NCBI GenBank assembly: GCA_963820545.1
Contig: CAWGAJ010000002.1
Span: 806,001-870,000 of the forward strand
From: CAWGAJ01 sp963820545
GTDB taxonomy: Bacteria > Planctomycetota > Planctomycetia > Pirellulales > Thermoguttaceae
DNA: 64,000 nt
Reading direction: 5' to 3'
The position numbers and the translations under genes were made by a program. Of the stretch, positions 45,169 through 55,209 are shown piece by piece. The notes under the pieces were generated by a model, which was not told where the DNA came from, searched no databases, and was given only the letters and a program-made list of their open reading frames with translations. Position 1 is the first letter of the stretch. The number at the start of each line of letters is the position of its first letter.

Positions 45169-48100
45169 ATGAGCTTGTCATCAGATCATAAGCAGATTAA
45201 AAAGGCTGTTCGGTTAGTTGAATATTTACTTAAGTTGGCATCTCTACGCACTAAGTTGGTTCGTGACATTGCGGAATATGAAAAGACTATATGGATTCAC
45301 GACATTCCGAAGGAAAAAGGTTGTTTTACGCAGGCTTGGGGGCCGGATGAGGACTACGATTCTGATATTTGGGTCGAAGTCCAGAATAGGAGAGAACCTG
45401 AACTACCGAGTGTTCCTGATCTTTGTAAAAATTGGATCAATAAAAGCGCTCTACGAAACAAGAATGACCTCCCGGCACTTCTGCCAGAAATAACAAGACA
45501 ATTTAAAAATCCTGATTGGAGTGAAAAGTCCGACCAGCCAGAATTCATAAATCTCGCTTACCGTCTCGACGATTATCCTGAAGTCAAAAGGGCATGGGAT
45601 CGCTATCTAGAAGAACTCTGGTTGCCATGGGTTGAAGCGCATAACTCATGGGATAGCATACATAAGGTTTACTCCGACCTTTTTGCCATTCATCATGAGC
45701 AACTTAGACTTGGGGAGGAGTATGAACTTGTTCTGGCGCTGGGCCTTCTTACATGGCAGACACCGACCAACCAGCGCGTCCGAAGGCACTTGATTGTCGC
45801 GAACATTGTTCTGGAATTTGAGGCTCGTTTAGGAAAGTTTACCATCCGACCAATTCCTGAAGGCGCCAATCTCCGACCAGAACTTGATATGCTGGATCCT
45901 GAGGATCAACCGGTCAGGGCTGAAGAAATCGCCAAAGGATCGCTAAATAACATTACGGACGATCCCTGGAAAAAAGACATTATTGAAGGAGTTCTTAAGG
46001 CCCTTGTACACTCGATCAACCCCCAAGGTGAGTATCATGATCATCTGGAAATAAAACACAATACTGCGATACCAAAGCCCATTGTCGAATATGCACCCGC
46101 AATCATTCTCAGAAAGCGTTCCGCAAAATGTCTTACCGAGACATTAAAACGAATAAAAGAGAGGATCGAAAAAGGGGAGAAAATTCCTACTGAATTTGAG
46201 GATCTGGCAGAAATATCTAAAGGACAAGAAATCCAAGTAGCCATGGATTCGGATGATTCATTTGCAGATTTCGATGATGAAATATATTTCCCCAAACCAT
46301 CGAATGAAGAGCAGAGGCGTATTGTAAACAAAATAAAATCAGCAAATGGTGTCTTAGTTCAAGGCCCGCCTGGAACCGGAAAGTCTCATACAATCGCCAA
46401 TTTGGTCTGTCATTTGCTGGCCACGGGGAAACGAATTCTCATTACCGCCAAAACCCCGCGCTCTTTTGGTTCTCGAAAAATTATTGCCCGATGAGCTTCG
46501 GCCTCTTTGTATAAACTTGCTTGGAAGCGGCTTGGAGGAAAAGCGGTCGCTTGAATCCAGCGTGGGAGGGATTCTCCGCAAGAATGAAGAATGGAACGAG
46601 CAACGATCAAAAGCTGACTTGCAGCAATTGGAACTGAAACTTCGGCAATTGAGAGAGGAAAAAGCCCAGATTTTTAGACATCTACGCGCTATACGCGAAT
46701 CCGAGACCCATACCCAAACCATCGCTGAAGGAGCATATCACGGCACATCCGCTCGAATCGCTCTAACGATAAATAATGACAAGGAGAAATTCGGTTGGTT
46801 TACTGATATTATTCCAATAGATCAGCCCTGCCCAATTAATGAAGGTGATCTTCGCATCATTATTAAAACTATTCGGAAATTGACACCTGAGTTACGAAAA
46901 GAACTGGATTTGAATTGGCCGAATAAACTACCGTCCCCAAAAGAATTCGCTGATCTTGTTATTAAAGAAAGGGAAGCGGCAAATGAAGAGCATGTAATCG
47001 AGCATGAAGCTGATGTGCAGACCGCGGACCGTCTCTCCAGGCTAAATGATAATTTCATCCATTCCCTTCTTGATGCATTTTCTGAATTCCAGGGTACATA
47101 TCATCGTCTGTTGGCATTGCCTTATAAATGGATTCAAGCCGCAGTTCGTGATGTTGTTTCCAATAACCCTAACCTTTTGCGTGAACTCCATCGGGTAACG
47201 CGGGAGGTTATCTCTGGTATCGCGGATTCCGTTTCACTCGCGGATTCCACCGAGATTAAGATTCCGATTAATGTGAATGAAAAGGCGCTGTTCGAAGATG
47301 CACAAAAGCTTAAATTGCATTTGAAAAACGGGGGCAAACTTGGATGGGGTCCATTTCGCCCAAGGCTCGTTAAAGAGCGCATGTATGTATTAAAAAGCAT
47401 ACGCGTGAATGGACGTTCATGTGCTATCCTACCGCAGATTCAAATTTTGACTGATGTATTGCACGTTCGTATCGAATTCGATAAGGCATGGAGGCACTGG
47501 AGAGACTATTGTGAAAGAAAGTGGGGTCCTTTTTCACTGCAATTGCAGGTTCTTAAAAGTCATTGCGATGCGCTCGAAGGATCTTTGTCGCTCGAAGCTT
47601 TGGTTAAGAAATGCCGTAATGCGTTGGAACAATGTGATGGTTTGCCGGAACCGATATGGAAAGACGAATCTCAAATCCAAAGTTTGATGGGATCATGCAA
47701 ATTTGCATTAGCTCGTATCAATAAGCGTCGGGCTACGCAGGAGATTCTGCAAATTGAAAGTCCCATAACTTTTACCGCTTCTAAGAAGAATGCCCATCCA
47801 TTAGCGCGTCGGGTGTTTGAGGCAATTCGAAATAGAGATGTTGATGCATTCGCATCTTTTTATGATGAAATTCAGGAATTGAACAAAAAGAGATCGTCCT
47901 TGCAGAAAGTAGATGAATATCTCGGGAAATTACGTCAGCGCATACCGAGGTTGGCAGATGATTTGATACGGACTTGTGGCGATATATGCTGGGATACACG
48001 TATTTCAGACATGCGCGATGCCTGGCATTGGGCACAAGCAAAAATATGGCTTGAAGAATATATCCGAAAAGAAGACGCTCCCAGCCTTGTTAAACGAGAA

Positions 48101-49959
48101 AGACAAATTGAGGAAGATATTGGTTCTAAGATTGCTAAAATAGCTTCGCTGCGAGCGTGGTCTTTCTGCTTTTCACGTTTGCGGGAAGATCACCGTCGGC
48201 ATATGGAAGCTTGGCAGCAATCAATGCGTAGGCTTGGGAAAGGAACAGGCAAACATGCTCCCCGGCATCGCCGTGAAGCACAAAAGCATCTAAATGAATG
48301 TCGTGAGGCCGTGCCGGCTTGGGTGATGCCTCTTCATCGTATATGGGATACCGTGGATCCAGCGCCAGGAATATTTGATTTTATTATTGTGGATGAGGCT
48401 TCACAATGCGGTTTTGAAGGACTTCCGCTTTTCTATCTGGGCAAGAAGATTTTAATCGTAGGTGACGACAAGCAAATAAGCCCAGATGCCGTTGGATTGG
48501 ATCGCGCTGATGTACACCGTTTTATGGAGGAATTCCTTCATGACTTTAGTTTCAAATCTTCTTTCGATGTTGAGAGTAGCCTTTTTGATCATGGTAAACT
48601 TCGATACGGCACGCGTCGCATAGCCCTCTGTGAGCACTTTCGATGCATGCCGGAGATCATCCGCTTCAGCAATGATCTCTGCTATTCTGATACGCCATTA
48701 ATCCCTCTTAGACAGTATGGAACTGATCGCTTGTCACCACTTGAACACGTCCCAATTAATAATGGCTACCGTGAAGGAACAGGCAGTCGTGTTGTGAATC
48801 GTCCTGAAGCCGACGCGGTAGCAACAAAAATAGCTGAATTATGCCTGGATCCAAGATATAAAGAAAAGACCATGGGAGTTGTGGTGCTTCAAGGAGATGC
48901 TCAAGCTAAATTAATTGAAGATGCACTATTAAACCAATTGGGCGCAGAAGAAATCGAAAATAGAAGACTTATATGTGGAAATCCTTACAGTTTCCAAGGT
49001 GATGAAAGAGATATCATGTTTTTGTCTATGGTCGCTGCGCCTAATGAGATAATCGGCCCGTTCACTAAACCTGCTGATGAGAGGCGATTCAATGTTGCGG
49101 CAAGCCGCGCGGGATCAGATGTGGCTTTTCCATTCCGTGACTCGCAATGATCTGAGTACGACATGTCTTCGGCAACGTTTGCTTGAATTCTTCGAGGAGA
49201 CAAAGCCCCAAAAAATTGGCGGGATAGATCGAATGGAACTGGAAAGGAGAGCCGTCCAGGACAACCGGGCGGTTGTCAAATCTCCCCAACCCTTTGATAG
49301 CTGGTTTGAAGTAGATGTCGCCCTTGAACTGCTTCGAAAAGGCTATTTCATCATTCCTCAGTATGTTGTTGCCAATAAACGCATCGATCTTGTTGTTGAA
49401 GGCGGACATTCACGATTGGCAGTGGAATGTGATGGCGATGAATGGCATGGGATCGATAAGTACGAAGAAGATATGCAACGGCAAAGAATGCTTGAACGTT
49501 GCGGTTGGGAGTTCTTCCGCGTCAGGGGATCCGCTTTTTATTTGGATAGAGAAAAGGCTCTATGTGGTTTATGGCGTTTTTCTGGAAGAAAGAGGGATTA
49601 GATCTTCAGTTTCTAATGGATCAACTGAATCTGAATCGCCAAGTGTGTCTGCCGGTGACGAACGTGTATGTCACAAAGATTGCCATGACAACGAAAGTTC
49701 ATCAATGAAATATGGCAGTGTATCGACTGAAAAACCCAACAAGGTTGAAATTGGTTCTACGGTTATCTATGTAAACGAAGATGAAGGCGACACTGAACTG
49801 CAAGCATTGATCACATATGAAAAGTCCAATCCTGAATGGGGCATGATGAATGTGAACACACCGATTGCCAAATCTCTTTTGGGCGCCAAGGTTGGTCAAG
49901 TCGTTATTGCTCAATTACCTATTGGATCGGTTAGATTGCGAGTGGTTGATATCAAGTAA
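45169..49959 (+). CDS. Giant SF1 helicase-nuclease with GreA-like C-terminal domain (three frameshifts)
   Basis: About 1,596 residues when joined. After about 390 residues with no recognised domain comes an SF1 (AAA_11/AAA_12, Upf1/Dna2-like) helicase: Walker A VQGPPGTGKSHTIANLVCHL (near 400), then about 650 residues of helical insert, Walker B FIIVDEASQCGFEGLPLFYL (near 1075), GDDKQISPDAVG, HFRCMPEIIRFSND, SFQGDERDIMFLSMV and motif VI NVAASRARDQ. A PD-(D/E)XK nuclease follows (about 1370-1465): WFEVDVALELLRKGYFI, KRIDLVVEGGHSRLAVECDG, DEWHG. The end (about 1524-1596) is a GreA/GreB C-terminal-like domain: VIYVNEDEGDTELQ, MNVNTPIAKSLLGAKVGQVV. Breaks: about 46455, 49109 (missing CG in motif VI), 49587 (extra T). 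DNA is AT-richer than the flanks. Probable defence function; inference only. Confidence 0.87.
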
Positions 49960-50022
49960 TGGCGGGTGGCCTCGATAGCTTTTGCTATCGAGGTGCCGAA
50001 GGCACAAGAGTTTTTCAGTTCA

Positions 50023-50087
50023 TTCATCCTTCATCCATCATCCTTCATCCTTTTTCCCGCCCACTGTCCACCGCCCACTGCCCACTT
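50023..50087. repeat. Two adjacent 7-bp repeat arrays
   Basis: Four TTCATCC-type units (50023-50050) and, nine bases later, four CCCACTG/TCCACCG units (50060-50087). Confidence 0.75.
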
Positions 50088-50108
50088 CTTTCCTGAACCC
50101 TTGTCGCC

Positions 50109-50200
50109 GTGTGCCACTGCTGGCTGCAATTTGAAATTTGCAATTTGCATTTCTCAATTTGCAATCTTTGCTGCCCACCGTCCACCGCCCACTGCCCACT
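50109..50200. repeat. 92-bp direct repeat, right copy
   Basis: Near-identical partner of 44557-44648, same orientation, no gaps. It again ends in CCCACCG/CCCACTG heptads. Confidence 0.8.
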
Positions 50201-50658
50201 TCTTTCCGTCCAACAATTGCCCTTTTTCACGAAAACCATTTTCGAACAAAAATCGCCAAAAACACCCAAAAAACAAATGATGATAAACTTACTAGCGCGC
50301 ACTTTTTTGTAGTGTGTTTACACCTCGCGCCCGTTGCATCTCTTTACACCGCAACCAGTTACTTTTTACTGAAAACTTTAAACCAATAACTTACGACTTA
50401 ATTCATTTTTCCCCAATAATTCCCTTTGAAAAATTCCTTGTCCAAAAATTCCAACTGCCTATTCCGCAAGCCACTTGCGCTCACCGCTTCTTCTAAAACC
50501 TAAAATATGTTTTCCTACTACTTCGGAGTGGGCAAAACAGTCGCCGCAACTCCTTATTTTCCAATGCCTTACGCCGCCCAATTTTGGCCAAAAAACAAGA
50601 ACTCCCTATAGTAGACCGAAAATTCCAAAACCACCCTCCAAAAAATCCCCATTCTCGA

Positions 50659-50699
50659 CAAAATGGGGACTGGCTCCGCAGGTGCCTGTCCCCATTTTG
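50659..50699. repeat. CAAAATGGGGAC inverted repeat
   Basis: Perfect 12-base arms around a 17-base loop. Relative of 31333-31374. Confidence 0.7.
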
Positions 50700-50729
50700 A
50701 TAGTGGAGTGCGGAGAGTGATTAGTGCTG

Positions 50730-50785
50730 AATCCCGAATCCCGAACCCTGAACCCTGAACCCCGAATCCCGAACCCTGAACACTT
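50730..50785. repeat. 7-bp tandem repeat, eight units
   Basis: Units AATCCCG, AACCCTG, AACCCCG alternate eight times with only C/T changes at fixed positions, 38 bases downstream of the TPR gene stop (which is on the - strand). Confidence 0.85.
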
Positions 50786-50822
50786 ACTTCAGAATGACTT
50801 CGAGCAGAGCAGTTCAGACCTA

Positions 50823-52010
50823 CTACATTCCCGGCGGCATGGGAGCGGTAGGATCCGATGTTGTCGAAGCCGGCATTTCCTGGAACGACTGCGTTTGAGC
50901 AGTGCCCTGGCGCCAATAAACCGGCGGCAGCCGTTGCGGCATATTGATCGCCGGTGGCATAGGCGGCGTTTCTAATTGAGCCTGAGCCGCGGACGATTCT
51001 TCCGTGCCGCCGGGGACCGCGGCGCCGGAACCGGGCGGGGGCAATCGGGTGGGGGTTGTCAGTGCTGGACTCCCTGTTGGTTTTGAAGGGGGAGATGCCG
51101 TAGTGCTGGCCGTGGGCGACGTGGACGGCGTTATCACCCGAGCAGGGAAACGCGACGGATCCGCCAGGCTGCCCACGCGAATCGCGCCATCGCTCATCTG
51201 GCCGGACGTTGCTTGCCGTGATTTGTTCTGCAAATAACTTAACCAGCGTTGCGCCGGGGCCATGGTGGGATCGGCCCTTAAGGCCTGGGCAAAATGGTGT
51301 TCGGCAGCCTCGGTTTGGCCCTTCTTGTTCAGCAGGTACCCGATGTTGTAATAGGCCGCGGCATCGCCGTGCACCTCGCGCAGATTGGCGAATGCATCGG
51401 CCAAGCGGTTCTGGTCGACCTGCACGGCCGCCAGGTTGTTTCGATAAAGCGGATTGCGCGGATCTAATTGTTTCGCTTGCCCTAAGGCCTGGGCTGCTTC
51501 ATTGAGGTTGCCGCGCCGCGCATGACATAAACCCAGATTGTTATACGCCACTGCTTCCTTGGGATGTGCTTTCAGGGCTTGTTGATACAAGGCAATTGCC
51601 TCGTTAAAGCGTCCCTGATTCTCTTGCAGGCGGGCATAGCCCAGCAGCGATTTGAGATCATCCGGCCGCTCCTTCAAAGCCATTTGATAGTACTGTTCGG
51701 CCTCGGTATTTTTGCCGGACTCTTCGTAGAGCCGGGCGATGGCGACATAAAGTTCCGGACCGGGTTTGTTTTGGTTTTTCAGAGAGACTGGGTCGTTGGC
51801 CGACGGCTGTTCTTTGTTCGTTTTGGGAGTAAAGAAATTGCCGACTTTGTTAAATCCCTGCTTGAATGAATCGGTGTAGGAACTTTTTGGAGGGCTGGAA
51901 GGTCCGGCAACGTATTGAGCAGCGCAGGATGCCGGCTTGAAACATTCAAGCCCCAGCCAAACGGCTAGGCCAATGATTAGCCACCAGCGTTTACGCGATA
52001 CCTTGCACAC
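50823..52010 (-). CDS. Secreted TPR protein, TadD-like
   Basis: Signal peptide (WWLIIGLAVWLGLECF...ASC, possibly a lipobox). About five to six TPR units follow at residues 85-270: LYVAIARLYEESGKNTEAEQ, LGYARLQENQGRFNEAIALY, AVAYNNLGLCHARRGNLNEA, YNIGYLLNKKGQTEAAEHHF. The C-terminal 120 residues are Pro/Thr/Ser-rich and disordered. It is the last gene in the direction of the tad cluster, the place of TadD, a periplasmic TPR lipoprotein needed for Flp pilus assembly. Assignment as TadD rests on position and TPRs, not on close sequence match. Confidence 0.75.
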   Translation of the reverse strand: MCKVSRKRWWLIIGLAVWLGLECFKPASCAAQYVAGPSSPPKSSYTDSFKQGFNKVGNFFTPKTNKEQPSANDPVSLKNQNKPGPELYVAIARLYEESGKNTEAEQYYQMALKERPDDLKSLLGYARLQENQGRFNEAIALYQQALKAHPKEAVAYNNLGLCHARRGNLNEAAQALGQAKQLDPRNPLYRNNLAAVQVDQNRLADAFANLREVHGDAAAYYNIGYLLNKKGQTEAAEHHFAQALRADPTMAPAQRWLSYLQNKSRQATSGQMSDGAIRVGSLADPSRFPARVITPSTSPTASTTASPPSKPTGSPALTTPTRLPPPGSGAAVPGGTEESSAAQAQLETPPMPPAINMPQRLPPVYWRQGTAQTQSFQEMPASTTSDPTAPMPPGM

Positions 52011-52351
52011 CAGTCACCTCCATGGTCTAGGCTGGTTTTGTGCCCTTGGAGCGGATAAGGACCTTCCAATCGCATGTGCGTGCGCAACACATAGGGATTT
52101 AGTCGCCATCAAACGACCTCGTAATACAAATCGACCTGGATCTACCATAGCCTGCAACTGATTTAAGCAATTACAAAAGATTTAACGGTTTTAGTGGTTA
52201 TAATAAGAAAAGAATTCAAAATAAATCAGATAGGCAAATTCGCGAAATGTGGGCAATGCAGACGACCAAATAAATTGCGTAATTAAATAAAGTTGGGATG
52301 AGAATACAACTCCCATCCCAACGGATTTATTTGGATCGAGTCGTTGTTCCA
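52011..52351. other. Gene-free stretch, AT-rich in part
   Basis: It should hold the promoter of the TPR gene. Bases 52270-52325 include CCCATCC repeats around GTTGGGATG...CATCCCAAC (52291-52323), an inverted repeat that could terminate the gene at 52352. Confidence 0.45.
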
Positions 52352-52936
52352 TTATGGAGTGGAACCACCGCTACTGCTACCGCTACTGCTACTGCTGCTT
52401 TGGGTATTAGGATTAGGTGGTAAGCGTGGGGCGGGAATTGAAGATTGGTACTTGCGATCAATCAATTCCACCCGATCGGCCGGAGAGCCTTCATCGGGTA
52501 TGGAAGTTATCATGATCGGCGGCATTTCGTTTCGAGGAACCAGCGAAGCAGTCACAGACTGAACGCTAGCCAGTCGGGCCTCTGTTTCCTCGTTTGTTTG
52601 GGCAATATGTATGAAAATTGCCCGGTGCTGTTCCGGAGCCTCATATAGAATCCAACGAATTTTCAATTTTCCCGCCTCGTTTAATTGGCCTGTTTTTTGT
52701 TCAAAATGAAAATCGCCAAGCATGTTTTGACGTCGCCATCCGTTGGAAACCATGATGGCAAACGGCATTCTGACCGTTTGACGGTCGGGGCAGGCAAAGG
52801 GATTCGGCCAGCAGTTGCGACGCTTGGTATCTCGGGCAACGCTGGTGAGAAAATCGCAGCCGCAATCCGCCCATAAAACAATTGGAGCGAATAAAATGGC
52901 AGTGAAGACGACAAGCCGTCCGAAAAAAGCCAACAT
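52352..52936 (-). CDS. Secreted protein of planctomycete tad loci, unknown function
   Basis: The start at 52936 is fixed by AGGAGG eight bases upstream and gives a signal peptide (FGRLVVFTAILFAPIVLWADC). The core has NCWPNPFACPDRQTVRMPF, MVSNGWRRQNMLGDFHFEQ, LNEAGKLKIRWILYEAPEQH, RAIFIHIAQTNEETEARLAS, which I recognise as a conserved planctomycete sequence without a named function. The tail is Pro-rich, then poly-Ser. It is encoded between tadC and the TPR gene, in the same direction, so a pilus-linked envelope role is plausible. Confidence 0.65.
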   Translation of the reverse strand: MLAFFGRLVVFTAILFAPIVLWADCGCDFLTSVARDTKRRNCWPNPFACPDRQTVRMPFAIMVSNGWRRQNMLGDFHFEQKTGQLNEAGKLKIRWILYEAPEQHRAIFIHIAQTNEETEARLASVQSVTASLVPRNEMPPIMITSIPDEGSPADRVELIDRKYQSSIPAPRLPPNPNTQSSSSSSGSSSGGSTP

Positions 52937-53157
52937 CTTCAATCCTCCTAATTGGAGATCTTTCCAATATAAAATACGCAAGATGGGATGAGTGCGTAAA
53001 AGAATCTGATAGCGTAAGCTTGTCTTGTCTAATATCCTATAATGCGCATAGTGGTCCGTTACTGAAATACCATAAAAATTTATCGGCAATTGGGAGACAA
53101 CAAGGCCAGCGAGTTAGGCGATTCTTTCCGCCTTTTATGGCAATGCCAGCAAAAAAC

Positions 53158-53227
53158 GCATTGCCGCGTGATTACCCAACCTGAAATCACACCCGGTTGA
53201 TGAATATGACTGCGCTATTTCAGATTG
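53158..53227. repeat. 70-bp dispersed repeat, second copy
   Basis: Matches 9754-9823 without gaps at about three quarters of positions; identical core ATGAATATGAC. Lies four bases from the tadC stop, while the other copy lies 20 bases from the stop of the ferritin-like gene. Confidence 0.55.
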
Positions 53228-53231
53228 CGAA

Positions 53232-54213
53232 TTAGTGTCCGCCGGACATTTTGGGGAACATTTCCCGAACCATGGTGATTGCCGCCGGGCCGACCAGCAC
53301 CACAAAAATGCCCGGGAAAATGAAGATCACCAGGGGGAAGATGAGTTTAACCGCGGTTTTGGCGGCCTGTTCTTCGGCCATTTGTCGGCGGCGGATGCGC
53401 ATGGAATCGCTTTGTACGCGCAAGGCTTGAGCCACGCCGGTGCCGAATTTTTCGGCCTGAACCAGTACGCCGGCCAATGTGCGGAGATCTTGCACGCCGG
53501 TGCGGGCGCCCAGTTCGTGGAGAACCTCAGAGCGAGGGCGGCCCATTTGCAGTTGGAAATTGCACAAGGCGAATTCCTCGGCCAACACGCGATATGAGGT
53601 TTTCATTTCCTCCGCTACTTTGCGCATTGCTTGGTCGAGCCCTAATCCGGCCTCGACGCAAACCACCATCAAGTCCAAGGCGTCGGGCAGGGCGAGAAAG
53701 ATGGCCTGTTTGCGTTTTTTGCCCAGAAAACCCACAACTATGTCGGGAAGGTAGAAAAGCAATCCGGCCAAAGCCCATGGAAAAAACCAGCGATTTTTGG
53801 TTCACGCCTCTCAGGGAGAGAAAGGTGCCGCCGCCCAGAAACAATCCGGCTAAAAGTCCCACGAACTTCAGGCCGAGAAAAATACTTCCCGCCGATTCGC
53901 CGCGAAAACCGGCATAGGACATTTTTGCCTTCAGTTTGCTGAGTTCCAGCTCGGTTTTCGGCTGCAAGGGTTTGGCGAAAGCGGGAGTGGTCATCTCCAG
54001 CATTTTCGTCATCGGATCGGATTTTTTCATGGCGCTTTCCACTTGGATGCTACGGCGGGCGCGGGGAGATTTCAATTCGGACAGCCGTTCGATTGCGCGG
54101 GTGTTTCCGGAGGCGATGCGTCCCAGAATCCACCATGCCAAGATGGCAAAGGCCCCAAAAACGGTAATGGGGATGAGCGTTTCAAAATTGAACAAGTTCG
54201 CGACAAAAATCAC
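53232..54213 (-). CDS. tadC: Tad pilus inner membrane platform protein TadC (frameshifted near 53796)
   Basis: GspF-type platform protein of the Flp pilus machine. The C-terminal part has ALPDALDLMVVCVEAGLGLD, QAMRKVAEEM, LQMGRPRSEVLHELGARTGV, LRTLAGVLVQAEKFGTGVAQ and hydrophobic FPLVIFIFPGIFVVLVGPA. The N-terminal part has an entry helix (ITVFGAFAILAWWILG) and ELSKLKAKMSYAGFRGESAG. One extra A at about 53794-53798 splits it; removed, the junction reads NRWFFPWALAGLLFYLPDIV. About 326 residues. Follows tadB. Confidence 0.92.
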
Positions 54214-54239
54214 GGGACACCTTTAAGCAATCAATTTGA

Positions 54240-55206
54240 TTACACCTTGATATTTACAATCTTTCTGATCACCAACGCGCCGATCAACTGCATGACAACG
54301 GCTCCGGCCAGCATCTTTGTGCCCATGGGATCGCTAAATAAAACCTTGATGTAATTGGGATTAAGTTGATACACGGCCAGAAAGAGCACCAAGGGCAAGA
54401 CCAAGAGCACCACGCCGGAAAGGCGGCCCTCGCCCGTTAAGGCTTGCACTTGGCCCCAGATGCGGAATCGATCGCGGATCAGGCTGCCGATCTTGTCGAG
54501 GATTTCCGCCAGATCGCCGCCGGTCTGCCGCTGTAAAATTACCGCCGTGACGAAAAATTTCAGGTCCAAATTCGGGATCCGCTCGGTCAGTTCCTTAAGA
54601 CTTTGTTCCAGGGAGATGCCCAGATTTTGTTCCTCGAACACGCGGTTGAATTCCCCCGAGATAGGCTGACTCATCTCGGTCGCGACCAAACTCAATCCGA
54701 AGCCGAGACTTTGGCCGGCCCGCAGCGAGCGGGAGATCATTTCCAGGGCTTCGGGCAATTGGGCGGCGAAATGTTTCAAACGTTTTTTTCGTCGCCAAAG
54801 CACCCATATCAGTGGCAAGCCGCCCATGAACACGGCCACCAGCGGGACCAGCAAGGGCATAATGCGGATGGCTAAAGCCATCAGGCCTCCCGAGCAGCGC
54901 GAGTCCCAAGGAGATCAGCGACAACTTGGCGGCCGTCAGCGAGGTATCGGCCTGTTCGAAGATCATGTTCATGTTTCCAAATCTTTGGATAAAGCGTTCG
55001 AAAATGCCCGGCGAATCGTCCAACGGATGTGTCAGAACGCTTTCCTTGAGGGCTGCTTCCTTGGCGGCCGCATTGCCCACGCCGGTAAACAGGCTTAGCC
55101 GATCCTCCATGCGGTTTTCAGACTTGTCGCGCAGCAAGAGGGTCAAGCCCAGCACGATTAATGTCACGCCCAAAAACACGGTGGCAGCGATAATAATTGT
55201 TGTCAC
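54240..55206 (-). CDS. tadB: Tad pilus inner membrane platform protein TadB (frameshifted near 54890)
   Basis: Second GspF-type platform protein. Motifs: LPLIWVLWRRKKRLKHFAAQ, LPEALEMISRSLRAGQSLGF, EFNRVFEEQNLGISLEQSLK, ILQRQTGGDLAEILDKIGSL, IRDRFRIWGQVQALTGEGRL. The N-terminal 105 residues (one membrane helix, then MNMIFEQADTSLTAAKLSLI) are in another frame; removing one G at about 54889-54891 joins them as LALLGGLMALAIRIM. About 322 residues. The start lies three bases after the tadA stop. Confidence 0.92.
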
Positions 55207-55209
55207 GCG

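Larger units (their letters stand above)
49960..50822. other. Gene-free, repeat-dense stretch at the right edge of the helicase island
   Basis: Holds heptads TTCATCC (50023-50050) and CCCACTG (50060-50087), the right 92-bp direct repeat (50109-50200), an AT-rich stretch (50210-50650) with no gene I can support, an inverted repeat (50659-50699) and eight heptads (50730-50785). Confidence 0.6.

Noticed and set aside
45169..49959. Prophage or transposon carrying the helicase
   Set aside because: No integrase, transposase, tRNA-attached att site or phage structural gene is present; only the flanking direct repeats suggest mobility.
44622..50201. CRISPR array candidates in the repeat-rich flanks
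   Set aside because: The repeats are contiguous 7-bp units or solitary palindromes; there are no regularly spaced unique spacers and no cas genes.
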